Below, in pieces: positions 37,505 to 45,850 of a stretch of 64,000 nucleotides of DNA. The notes under the pieces are model-generated. The model had not been told where the DNA came from and searched no databases. It saw nothing but the letters and a program-made list of their open reading frames with translations. The stretch spans positions 1-64,000 of the forward strand of contig JAFGWM010000006.1 in the NCBI GenBank assembly GCA_016937155.1. The letters run 5' to 3'. The number at the start of each line of letters is the position of its first letter. Position 1 is the stretch's first letter. Made by a program: the position numbers and the translations under genes. The stretch comes from Deltaproteobacteria bacterium. GTDB taxonomy: Bacteria; Myxococcota_A; Polyangia; HGW-17.

Positions 37505-38188
37505 ATGGAGATTGGAAAACTTGTCCTCGAATTCACGAAGGTGTTAGCGTGGCCGATCTTCACGCTGGTGCTGGTTTTGCTATTTAAAGGACCAATTAGC
37601 GACCTGATACGACGGATAAAAAAAGGAAGTCTGCTTGGTGGAATTGAGTTCGAAGCAGAGAAGGCGGAGATACTTCCTCCCAGTGAACAGAAGCGAAAAT
37701 TAGAAGCAGAGGTCAAGGAGGCTGCCGAGTCTCTCTCCTACGACAAGAAAGGGCCAGAGGAATACGACTCCAGTGCGTTAGCTCAAAAACTCGAACTCGC
37801 AGAAACGTTAGTCCTCAAGGATATCGAGGTTGAATATGGCGGCAACCTTAGGCGCCAAGTATACCTTTACGGTAATACCTTTGATGCGGTGACTTGGACA
37901 AGAAGAGGGGTAACTGCTATCGAAGTAAAAGTTATCGGGACAAAAGCAGACATTCGAACTTTCCGAACCTTATTTGAAAAGGCTGAGAATGTTGCAACAC
38001 AATATAAACGTAATATTTTCTCGTTTGTGCTAGCAATAGTAACGATTGACCAGTCGCCTGAAGATCGTGAAGGGTTACGGCAAAAGCTGGTGGATATAAA
38101 ACGCGATATGAGAGTCCCAATCGAAGTGCGGACATATGATCTATTGGAGTTAGAACAACGCTATGGCGTTTCAATTTCACAGGCCTAA
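37505..38188 (+). CDS. cassette 1: membrane-anchored PD-(D/E)XK nuclease-like protein
   Basis: 227 residues. An N-terminal membrane helix (VLAWPIFTLVLVLLF, 13-27) is followed by RRIKKGS on the cytoplasmic side. A charged, coiled-coil-like region spans residues 50-105. Then comes a strand-turn-strand unit with FDAV (D127) and AIEVKVI (E140, K142), the D...ExK core of the restriction-endonuclease-like fold (compare FDLV...AIEVK in many such nucleases). It is probably a nuclease tethered to the inner membrane, possibly acting on incoming DNA. The stop codon TAA lies within the attC left core. The ATG has CGAAGGAA about seven bases ahead. Function is inferred. Confidence 0.6.
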   Translation: MEIGKLVLEFTKVLAWPIFTLVLVLLFKGPISDLIRRIKKGSLLGGIEFEAEKAEILPPSEQKRKLEAEVKEAAESLSYDKKGPEEYDSSALAQKLELAETLVLKDIEVEYGGNLRRQVYLYGNTFDAVTWTRRGVTAIEVKVIGTKADIRTFRTLFEKAENVATQYKRNIFSFVLAIVTIDQSPEDREGLRQKLVDIKRDMRVPIEVRTYDLLELEQRYGVSISQA

Positions 38189-38254
38189 CCAGGTGCTCGT
38201 TCGGATGCAAACTATGCTGTGCTTCGTTTGTACCGCAAAGCTTAGACGTTATGC
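38183..38254 (+). other. attC recombination site of cassette 1
   Basis: Left core GCCTAAC at 38183-38189 and right core GTTATGC at 38248-38254 bracket 58 bases. Inside, CGGATGCAAAC pairs imperfectly with GTTTGTACCG around a short loop, the folded bottom strand that IntI recognises. The length of 72 bases is typical. Right core base 5 (T) deviates from GTTRRRY. Confidence 0.7.
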
Positions 38255-38333
38255 GTCAACCACAGATAAAAATTATAGTTTTTTAATTACCATTTATTTT
38301 TTTTAGAAGCGAATAATTTCAGGGCAGGTGTCT

Positions 38334-41300
38334 ATGACTAAACCTTTTAAGATTGAATCAGAAGATATTAATCGGCTGAACGATATTCAACTCACACAAC
38401 TGTTAAAAGAATTATTGCAAGCTGAAGCCTATAAATTTGGAATAGCGCAGCGGGCTGTAGAGGTTGCATTAAATATCCGTGTTGGAGATGGCGGAGAAGA
38501 TGGTCGTATAAGTTGGATTGACGGGCCTGACCAAACTGAATTTTTACCAAATCGTCTTACAATATTTCAAAATAAAGCCACGGAAATGTGGCCGGCGGCA
38601 TATGCCAATGAAATAATGACAACAGCAAGAAAAGGCATTCCAAGTGTTTTAAAGCCAAAGGTGGAAGAGGTATTGGATAATGGCGGCGCCTATGTAGTTT
38701 TTACAACACAAGAATTGAACACACAGCAAAAAGATGAACGTATAGCAGCTATAAGGAATAGGATCAGTGAACAAGGCAAAGCATATGCAGATACATGCAA
38801 TATTGCTATTTACGATGCTGCTCAAATATCTGCGTGGGTTAATAATTTTATATCGACAATAGCTTCAGTTCAACATTGGGTCGGGAGGCCAATGGAAAGA
38901 GGGTTGAAGCCCTTTAATATGTGGAGCGAAGATGAAGATTTGTCTCGCCTCCCTTTTTCAGCCGTAGATAGTAGAAAAGATATTGTGGCTACGCTTGTTG
39001 GACAGGTGGCAGAACCAAAATCTTGTTTTCGCATTATAGGTCTGTCTGGTTTGGGTAAAACAAGAACCGCCTTTCAGGTTTTTGTTGAGAATGAAGCCAT
39101 TAGAAATCTAGTTGTTTATGTCGATGCTAATCACGCTCCCACAATTGATGCGCTGATAGCAGATTGGGTTGGATTGGGTTTAAGAGCAATCTTGATAGTC
39201 GATAATTGCGAGTATCGCTTACATGAAAGAATAGCTAAAGAAGTTTGCCGTTCGAGTAGCCAGATAAGCCTATTGACGTTGGACTACAACTTGGAATCTG
39301 TTTCGGCACCAACGGTTTGTTTTAGGCTGTGCCCAATGACCGACAAAGAATTATTGCAGTTGTTAACCCCTATATACAAGAACCAACTGCCCGATCTTGA
39401 GAGAATCGCATTGTTTGCACAAGGGTTTCCCCAAATGGCCGTTTTATTGGCAGAAGCTCGCTTAACAGAAGACCCTCGGATTGGCGAACTTACAGAAGAC
39501 GAGTTGGCTAACAAGTTGCTATGGAGGCGTGGTGAATCTGAGAACCCTGAGCGGATAAAGGTACTGCAGGCTTGCTCTCTTTTTGATGTGTTTGGAGTTG
39601 AAAAAGAGGTAGAAAGTCAACTTGAATTTATTGCGACTATTGTTGGTGCAAGTATCGATAATGTATTCGAATGTGTGCAGGACTACTCAGAAAGAGGGTT
39701 GATTGACCGACGGGGTCGTTATGGCCAGGTTGTTCCAAAGCCATTGGCTATAAGATTAGCTGGCCAATGGTGGACAAAAACTAGAGAGCAAAAACAAATA
39801 GAACTAGTGGATAGTATTCCAGAAGGAATGATAGAAGGTTTTTGTCATCAAATAGAAAGGATGGATTTTCACACAAATGTTAAAGAATTAAGCGAGAAAC
39901 TATGTGGGCCCCAGCGCCCTTTTGGCCAAGCGGGCGTGATCTTATCGGATCGGGGTTCTAGACTCTTTCGCTCATTTGTAGTCGTGAACCCCGAAGCTAC
40001 CTGCGCTGCACTATATAAAGTATTGAATGATAGAAATAGCCAGCAGCTTTCTGCCATAGATGGTGCTATTCGAAGAAATTTAGTGTGGGCGCTTGAGAAA
40101 CTGTGTTTTCACTCAGAGATATTTCCTGAGGCAGCATGGTGCATGTTACTCTTGGCATCAGCCGAGAATGAAACATATGGCAACAATGCAACGGGAATGT
40201 TTGCTCAGTTATTCAGCATTTCTCTTTCTGGCACAGCGGCAACACCTAAAGCACGTTTTGCTCTCTTAAATAGGGCTTTAGAGTTGCATCAAGATTCTGT
40301 TGATATGGTTGTATTGAAAGCGCTTGAGCAGGCAATCAGTACCTATGGTGGCAGCCGTATGGTAGGCGCTGAGTACCAAGGCACTAAAGCCCCCCTTAAA
40401 GAATGGAAACCCATAATTTGGCAGGATATTTTTGATTACTGGCAAGAGGCCTTTAATTTACTGATTTTTCTGCTTGAACGGGGAGAGGCCCAGAAAGAAA
40501 AAGTACTCTCTGTTATAGGCCAATCAATACGTGGCTTTGTTAGTCGGGGTCGGCTGGAAATGTTAAATTCCGCAATCAATCAAATTGTGGCTGTTAATGG
40601 TAGATATTGGCCAGCTGCTTTAGAAAGTATTAAGCACACTTTTGAGTACGACTCAGAGGGAATGGAGAAAGAGGCCTTTGAATCGCTAAATAGTTGGCTG
40701 CAATTGCTTAGTCCAGATGAAGCGGCTTTACCAGAAAAATTAAAGATACTTGTGATCAACCCACCTTGGGAACACCACAAAGGAGATGACGGACATTATA
40801 TCGATGTTGCTTCTGAAAATGCCAAGGCTTTAGGTGTCGATGTTGCTAAGGATATAGAGGAATTGCTGCCTCATCTTAACTTGCTACTACAGGGTGAACA
40901 AAAGCAATCTTATTCCTTTGGCTATCAGTTAGCGCTTGACCTCACAGATTTAAGGCAGTTGCTGGAGAAATCTTTAGAGCAGCTTATAAATGCTGACCCT
41001 GCGAATCCGAGCTTTATCTTAGGGATATACCGTGGAATTTTCGAAAAATCACACGAGCAGTGGCAAGTTGATATCGATAAACTATTGGCTGATGAACGTC
41101 TTGTTCGTTTCTATCCAGATTTCATTCGCACTGGTAACATTCGGAAACTGCATCTTGATCAATTATTTGAATTAATTCGTAGCGGAGTTATCTCGCCCAA
41201 TAGCGCAAACGCATTAAGTTATGGAAGCGTCACCGCTGGCATTGATCAAACAACAATGATGGAATTCTGTCTATCTCTTGCGACGTTAGGCGGCAATGCA

Positions 41301-42101
41301 AGTTGGACAGCTTTGAATGTGATCTACATGTACTGTTTTGGCAATAAGGGAAGTATTAGAACACTTAGCGATCCGCTGAAACAGCTTGTTTCCAGCGTGC
41401 CTCTAAATAGAGAGCAGCAGGGCGCAACAACAGACACATATCATTGGCGTGACTTGGCGGAGAAGTTGTTAAAGGAACCGGATGAGGATTTTGCAATAGC
41501 ATTAACGAAACAGCTTATTGATGCTTGCCATCACGGTTTAAATCATGGAGATATATGGCATTATAATAAACCATTGCTACTTGATCTTATGCGTGAGTAC
41601 GTTGATAAACTATGGCCGATATTCGGAGATGCCATTATCCAGGCGGAGGGTATGGAGCGGTATTGGTTGCAACAATTGCTTGAACGTGAAAATAGTTTTT
41701 CGAACCAGTTACCTAGCGTCTTGTCTGTGGTACCGGTCGAGAGTGTTATCTCTTGGTGTGAGGAACAACCTGTATTAGGGCCGAGTTTTGTTGCTAGCTG
41801 TATAAATATCTTTGAAACAGCTGATGAGCAACAACGACCTTCAGATTTGTTTATAGCTTTGCTAGTGCGATTCGGTGACGATGAACGTGTAATAAGTGGC
41901 CTAAGGGCCAATATGGGTACTCGGGGATGGTCAGGCTCTCTAGTACCCTACCTCGAAGCTGACAAAGCTGCGCTTAGCTCTTTAATAGAGCATGAAAGTA
42001 ACAACGTAAGACTATGGGTGAAAGACCAAATTGCATACATCAATCGGCAAATAGATTCTGAGTCGATTAGAGACGAAGAGAGAGATTTAGGGCTATTCTA
42101 A
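38334..42101 (+). CDS. cassette 2: STAND-type NTPase with N-terminal nuclease-like domain (candidate anti-phage protein)
   Basis: 1255 residues from the ATG at 38334 (CAGG upstream; a GTG two codons earlier also fits). Residues about 20-110 resemble a PD-(D/E)XK nuclease variant: GDGGEDGR supplies Asp and IFQNKAT gives QxK, as in Mrr-like nucleases. From about 200 to 330 a STAND/NACHT-like ATPase follows: Walker A GLSGLGKT (236-243) and a Walker B-like AILIVDN (285-291). Residues 330-480 fit the helical and winged-helix parts. The remaining about 770 residues are helical with no obvious repeat, the place where a trigger would bind. Nuclease-NTPase-sensor is the layout of Avs and bNACHT defence proteins. 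Integron cassettes are known to carry such genes. Confidence 0.65.
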   Translation: MTKPFKIESEDINRLNDIQLTQLLKELLQAEAYKFGIAQRAVEVALNIRVGDGGEDGRISWIDGPDQTEFLPNRLTIFQNKATEMWPAAYANEIMTTARKGIPSVLKPKVEEVLDNGGAYVVFTTQELNTQQKDERIAAIRNRISEQGKAYADTCNIAIYDAAQISAWVNNFISTIASVQHWVGRPMERGLKPFNMWSEDEDLSRLPFSAVDSRKDIVATLVGQVAEPKSCFRIIGLSGLGKTRTAFQVFVENEAIRNLVVYVDANHAPTIDALIADWVGLGLRAILIVDNCEYRLHERIAKEVCRSSSQISLLTLDYNLESVSAPTVCFRLCPMTDKELLQLLTPIYKNQLPDLERIALFAQGFPQMAVLLAEARLTEDPRIGELTEDELANKLLWRRGESENPERIKVLQACSLFDVFGVEKEVESQLEFIATIVGASIDNVFECVQDYSERGLIDRRGRYGQVVPKPLAIRLAGQWWTKTREQKQIELVDSIPEGMIEGFCHQIERMDFHTNVKELSEKLCGPQRPFGQAGVILSDRGSRLFRSFVVVNPEATCAALYKVLNDRNSQQLSAIDGAIRRNLVWALEKLCFHSEIFPEAAWCMLLLASAENETYGNNATGMFAQLFSISLSGTAATPKARFALLNRALELHQDSVDMVVLKALEQAISTYGGSRMVGAEYQGTKAPLKEWKPIIWQDIFDYWQEAFNLLIFLLERGEAQKEKVLSVIGQSIRGFVSRGRLEMLNSAINQIVAVNGRYWPAALESIKHTFEYDSEGMEKEAFESLNSWLQLLSPDEAALPEKLKILVINPPWEHHKGDDGHYIDVASENAKALGVDVAKDIEELLPHLNLLLQGEQKQSYSFGYQLALDLTDLRQLLEKSLEQLINADPANPSFILGIYRGIFEKSHEQWQVDIDKLLADERLVRFYPDFIRTGNIRKLHLDQLFELIRSGVISPNSANALSYGSVTAGIDQTTMMEFCLSLATLGGNASWTALNVIYMYCFGNKGSIRTLSDPLKQLVSSVPLNREQQGATTDTYHWRDLAEKLLKEPDEDFAIALTKQLIDACHHGLNHGDIWHYNKPLLLDLMREYVDKLWPIFGDAIIQAEGMERYWLQQLLERENSFSNQLPSVLSVVPVESVISWCEEQPVLGPSFVASCINIFETADEQQRPSDLFIALLVRFGDDERVISGLRANMGTRGWSGSLVPYLEADKAALSSLIEHESNNVRLWVKDQIAYINRQIDSESIRDEERDLGLF

Positions 42102-42130
42102 CTTTGAATCAATATCTATTGGGGACAACC

Positions 42131-42202
42131 ACATAACAAATCACTGCACTGGATTTTTACTCCGCTGCGCTGCATAAAAACCGGTTACGCGCAACGTTAT
42201 AC
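42131..42202 (+). other. attC recombination site of cassette 2
   Basis: Left core ACATAAC at 42131-42137 and right core GTTATAC at 42196-42202. CTGGATTTTTA (42150-42160) pairs with TAAAAACCGG (42175-42184) around a GC-rich loop TCCGCTGCGCTGC. This is the classic attC hairpin, of a kind common in marine gammaproteobacterial integrons, which hints that the cassette came from outside the host lineage. Confidence 0.82.
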
Positions 42203-42872
42203 AGGAAGACAAATGTTGATGAACGAAATTATAGATAAATAAAAAAAATAATTATCCAGAAACGATATAGCGACTATTGATATTTATAATCCAAGTAGCC
42301 ACTCATTGCCCTCTTCCATCCTAGCGAAGGTGACGATACCGAGCGATGAATGATGAGGTATGAATGATGAATAAAAAAATAAAAAAACTCAGCATTCGCC
42401 GGAAGTGGAGATTATGTACTGTGGCTCAAGGAGCTAAAGGCAAAGATTCGTTCGACGCAAATCAGGGCTGTGTTGGCTGCGAGTCGAACCTTGCTCAACG
42501 ACTTTCAGATACCCAAAAGAATTTGATGGGAACAACTCTATTAAAATGGACTATGGCACAGTCAAGTTGAGAATTCTAAAGGAAGTGGTGGGAGCCATGT
42601 CAATCATTCTGGAAGGTTCGGCGGCCGCCATTTCAGAGTATCTAGACTAAAAAAATGATTGGGGGTAAGAACCGGGTTCATGAGGAATATGATAAAAAAA
42701 TATATGGAAAAATGTACATTTGACAACTTTCTTCGTTAGTGCTTTTCTGTTTTGTGTCTGGAAAATATGTAAGATGTGGAGGTTATATATGGGTTGTGAT
42801 ACAGGAATAAAGCCAAGGAAAAAAGTAACGCAAGTAGATACAATACAGGAAATTAAAGAGGAGAAAAAGAAG
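42203..42872. other. decayed stretch between cassette 2 and ahpC
   Basis: It holds a fragment resembling DUF1016 at 42404-42526 and otherwise no credible gene. The bases from 42640 on supply the upstream region of the peroxiredoxin; an in-frame upstream extension from 42720 is not supported by a ribosome site. No further attC site was found. Confidence 0.45.
42404..42526 (+). pseudogene. fragment resembling DUF1016 (YhcG-like nuclease) N-terminus
   Basis: A 40-codon frame reads SGDYVLWLKELKAKIRSTQI followed by RAVLAASRTLLNDF and ends at TGA 42524. The pattern of Tyr, a Leu/Lys helix, then IRSxQIRAxLA resembles the start of DUF1016 nucleases, which are common in mobile regions. There is no start codon at the front and no continuation after the stop, so it is only a remnant. 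Identification rests on a short stretch. Confidence 0.4.
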
Positions 42873-43487
42873 ATGAGTTCAACAATGGTTAGACAGGAAA
42901 TGCCTGAGTTCAAAATGGATGCTTATGATGCAAAATCAGGGCATTTTACTACAGTTTCTAATGAAGATTATAAAGGGAAATGGACAGTTATTTGTTTTTA
43001 TCCTGCTGACTTCACTTTTGTTTGCCCTACAGAAATAGCAGCTATGAATGCAAAATATGATGATTTTCAGGATCTCAATACAGAGATTTTAGCTGTTTCA
43101 GTAGATTCTAAATTCTCTCACAAAAGATTTGCAGAAACCGAACCTATTTTGAAAGATTTAAAATTAATGATGGGAGCTGATTCAAATCAGGAAGTGAGTC
43201 GTGCTTTTGGTGTATTGATCGAGGAGGAAGGTGTTGCACTAAGAGGGCGTTTTCTGTTTAATCCCGATGGAATTTGTGTTGCTCAGGAAGTTCAGGCAGA
43301 CTCTGTTGGAAGAAATGTTAATGAGTTCCTGAGACAGGTTCAGGCCTGGCAGTACGCAACTAAGACTGGAGAAGTATGTCCCGCAGGTTGGAGACCTGGG
43401 AAGAAAACTTTACCAGTAAATACAGATGCTGAGAAAATGGCCGGTCGTGTTGGTGACTATATAACAATAGAAGAAATTCTAAGTTAA
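42873..43487 (+). CDS. ahpC: peroxiredoxin, AhpC/Prx1 type
   Basis: 204 residues from the ATG at 42873, which has GAGGAG nine bases ahead; the longer frame from 42720 is not supported. The peroxidatic Cys is in FYPADFTFVCPTEIAA, the resolving Cys in KTGEVCPAGWRPG, so it is a typical two-Cys peroxiredoxin. SRAFGVLIEEEGVALRGRFL is the conserved middle. It reduces hydrogen peroxide and alkyl hydroperoxides in the cytoplasm. No ahpF or dedicated reductase lies next to it. Confidence 0.95.
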   Translation: MSSTMVRQEMPEFKMDAYDAKSGHFTTVSNEDYKGKWTVICFYPADFTFVCPTEIAAMNAKYDDFQDLNTEILAVSVDSKFSHKRFAETEPILKDLKLMMGADSNQEVSRAFGVLIEEEGVALRGRFLFNPDGICVAQEVQADSVGRNVNEFLRQVQAWQYATKTGEVCPAGWRPGKKTLPVNTDAEKMAGRVGDYITIEEILS

Positions 43488-44172
43488 AGAAATATACGAA
43501 TGTAAGCATTTTCCGGGATATTTCTGATTCCTGCTTGGGTGTTGTAACTCAATATCTCAGATGTCAACTTTTTCAGATCCAGAAGTGGTCTTAACTGTTT
43601 AAACTTATTGCTTTTTACAGTATGCTTCAGGCAGGAGTTGACACAGGGTGTCGGGGGTTTTCCGGGCTTTCCGGAGAGTCGGAGCGGGCAGGTGATGAAT
43701 ATGCCCATCATGATTCTGAGTTGTTTGTTGGAAACAACTGTGCGGGCTGTTTTTGCCCAGTCCTGATACCAGGCCCACATTTCGCGATTTTACTGACCAA
43801 GGCTGGTGCGACAATTAGAATTGGACACTGGCGAACGCGCAAGTATTCCTTCTAGGGGGTGTGGCCCGTGATACTGCAAATTGCCTGAGCAGGCAAACGA
43901 TCTGGAGGCCAACACCATTATGGAATTTATGCTGGAAAAGTACTGTAGGGACTAGGTACATAGGTAACATATTAGGGTTAAAAAAACTGTAATAAAAAAT
44001 CTAGTAATGGAGGGTTTGATTGGTCATTTTTACGTTCGCATAAAAACACAGACAGGCCACTGAGTGCAAAGCACATTGTTGATTTTAGAAATTGTTGTAT
44101 ATTGGTTTTGTGCAAGTGTGCCATATACATGCAACTGCACACATTGAAACACCAAGAAGGTGAAAATATCCC
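43488..44172. other. non-coding/decayed stretch with an orphan - strand reading frame
   Basis: A - strand frame at about 43680-43780 contains MWAWYQDWAKTARTVVSNKQ, well enough formed to be the end of some lost gene, but I cannot name the family. The frame changes after that and shows no continuation. The rest (43860-44172) has nothing I can identify. I see no attC. Confidence 0.35.
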
Positions 44173-45552
44173 ATGAAATATATCCCTTGTTACCTGTTCA
44201 TTTTATTTGCGTTGTCGATTACTTCCTGTTCCAACAATAAATCCAACGGCACCGAACCGGTATATGAGCCGGATGTGGAAGATCTGGATGACGATGGATT
44301 ACCCAAGCAGGGTTTTGAAGTCCAAGTACCAGTAATAGTAGGCACCCAAGAATACATAATTGATCTAGCTGAATGGGATATTCCCAACACAGGGACCGAT
44401 GCCACCAAGACGACCGCCAACCTGCAAGCGGCAGTTGACTGGGCGCACGACGAAGGATACAACCGCGTGGTGTTGCCAGAAGGCAACTATCTGGTGAGCG
44501 AAGACGTCAACGACATTTACCAGGGCGGAATTGATATTTATGGGGATACGGAGTTTGTGTTCAGTGATGGTGCTGTGCTGACCATGGACACGAACGACAA
44601 ATGGAATTACTGCGTGCTGCGATTAAATGGCGACAACATAATCGTGCGCGATGGAGTTATTGTCGGAGATCGGGACACCCATGTGTTTACCCCCCGCGAT
44701 GACGGCAGCACGGCCCACGATGAAGGGCATGGTATTTGTGTGTGGGAAAACAGCAACGTGCTCATTGAGAATATGGAAATACAAGATTTGACCGGGGATG
44801 GTGTGCTGGTACTGGATGCAACCGACATCATGTTTACCAACAATATGATTTTCAATAATCGACGTCAGGGAATTTCAATTGTTGGGGGCGTACGCATTGC
44901 AGTACAAGATAATGAGATACATCACATCAACGGGACAGCGCCACAGTTTGGAATTGACATTGAAGGTCCCGGGCGTGTCGATGAAGATATTCTGATTCAA
45001 AACAACAATTTTCATCACAACGCCGGGGGCGATATTGTAAACGCAACTGGCGAGAATGTGTACATTCTGGACAACGTGATGGAGCAGGGTGAGGGCAGCA
45101 CATACACTGATGGTCCCATTGTGAGCTGGCATAAAACCCACAACATTATTGCAAGAAATACCATCACCATGGTCGATGGCTCTGCAAATGGACGTCTAGG
45201 GTACATCCAATACTCGGGGGGCGGAGACAAAGGGCATAACCGAGCAACCTATGTGCACGATAATGTCTGCAACAGTTGTGGCATGTACATGTACAAGAGT
45301 TCACAGGCGGATGTGCGCCGCAATCAATTCCTTGGGTACTTTATGGCCTTCAGTGAATTTGTAAACCTCATTCTGATTGATAATCTCGTGACCTATTCTG
45401 AAGATCACCCGAACCTCAGGTATTGCTGGTCATACAGGTTTGACGATGTCACGGGTTTTGCCAGTGGAAACCGTCTGGGAGAGGACCTGGAAGAAATACC
45501 CCTGTCAGAAACCGAACCTTACACACTACAATGTGTTCTCGACGGCTGGTGA
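44173..45552 (+). CDS. lipoprotein with right-handed beta-helix (pectate-lyase-like) domain, foreign base composition
   Basis: 459 residues. The signal peptide ends in lipobox SITSC; an acidic linker (EPDVEDLDDDGLPKQG) follows. From about residue 60, NLQAAVDWAHDEGYNRVVLP is the classic first helix of GH55/pectate-lyase-type beta-helices. Repeating coils (VLIENMEIQDLTGDGVLV, IMFTNNMIFNNRRQGISI, ILIQNNNFHHNAGGDIV) continue to about residue 380. Likely surface-bound and acting on or binding a polysaccharide. The codons are clearly richer in G and C than the neighbouring host genes, suggesting recent transfer. Unlike the host lipoproteins it has no Asn/Thr linker. Confidence 0.78.
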   Translation: MKYIPCYLFILFALSITSCSNNKSNGTEPVYEPDVEDLDDDGLPKQGFEVQVPVIVGTQEYIIDLAEWDIPNTGTDATKTTANLQAAVDWAHDEGYNRVVLPEGNYLVSEDVNDIYQGGIDIYGDTEFVFSDGAVLTMDTNDKWNYCVLRLNGDNIIVRDGVIVGDRDTHVFTPRDDGSTAHDEGHGICVWENSNVLIENMEIQDLTGDGVLVLDATDIMFTNNMIFNNRRQGISIVGGVRIAVQDNEIHHINGTAPQFGIDIEGPGRVDEDILIQNNNFHHNAGGDIVNATGENVYILDNVMEQGEGSTYTDGPIVSWHKTHNIIARNTITMVDGSANGRLGYIQYSGGGDKGHNRATYVHDNVCNSCGMYMYKSSQADVRRNQFLGYFMAFSEFVNLILIDNLVTYSEDHPNLRYCWSYRFDDVTGFASGNRLGEDLEEIPLSETEPYTLQCVLDGW

Positions 45553-45850
45553 TCGGCTGACGAGAGCCCTCTGTGTCAGACATAGATGTCGCTGTTTATA
45601 AGAGATTCATTTCCGGAGCATCATTAGGGTTCATTCCAGCCTCATCAGTGTGCTGCGCCGGATTCGTACAGGTTACGACGGACGTCTACAGTATTAAAGA
45701 TGCAACAACAGATAACTTTGGCAGCAGGCAAAATTATTGTGAAATACACGATTAGTGAAGGATATATAAGTTCAGAAATAACGCTGACTGATTCGGCTGC
45801 AATTGTGACGGGAAAAAACACCGATATGTTTTAATCTGAGGTCACTTTAG
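45553..45850. other. intergenic stretch after the beta-helix gene
   Basis: About 300 bases with short open frames only, none with a recognisable domain or a ribosome site. It separates the foreign-looking beta-helix gene from the leftward zinc-ribbon operon. Confidence 0.4.

Larger units (their letters stand above)
37428..42202 (+). mobile_element. two integron gene cassettes without an integrase (CALIN-like)
   Basis: Two genes, each followed by an attC-like site (38183-38254 and 42131-42202), both read on the + strand. The left edge is taken as a GTTATAC at 37428-37434, matching the core GTTRRRY where recombination occurs. Cassette 2 begins with GTTATGC (38248) and its own attC left core is ACATAAC, nearly complementary, as expected of one cassette. 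Both genes fill their cassettes and each stop codon lies near or within its attC. No intI is visible in the window. At least two attC sites without an integrase is the usual definition of a CALIN. Confidence 0.75.

Noticed and set aside
42364-42570. 68-residue + strand gene after cassette 2
   Set aside because: Its frame is not the one with the DUF1016-like signal and has no ribosome site; I take it as chance.
43484-43814. Two overlapping - strand frames (98 and 69 residues) behind ahpC
   Set aside because: Only a short piece looks protein-like; no start, no continued frame, and no family I can name. Treated as a possible remnant only.
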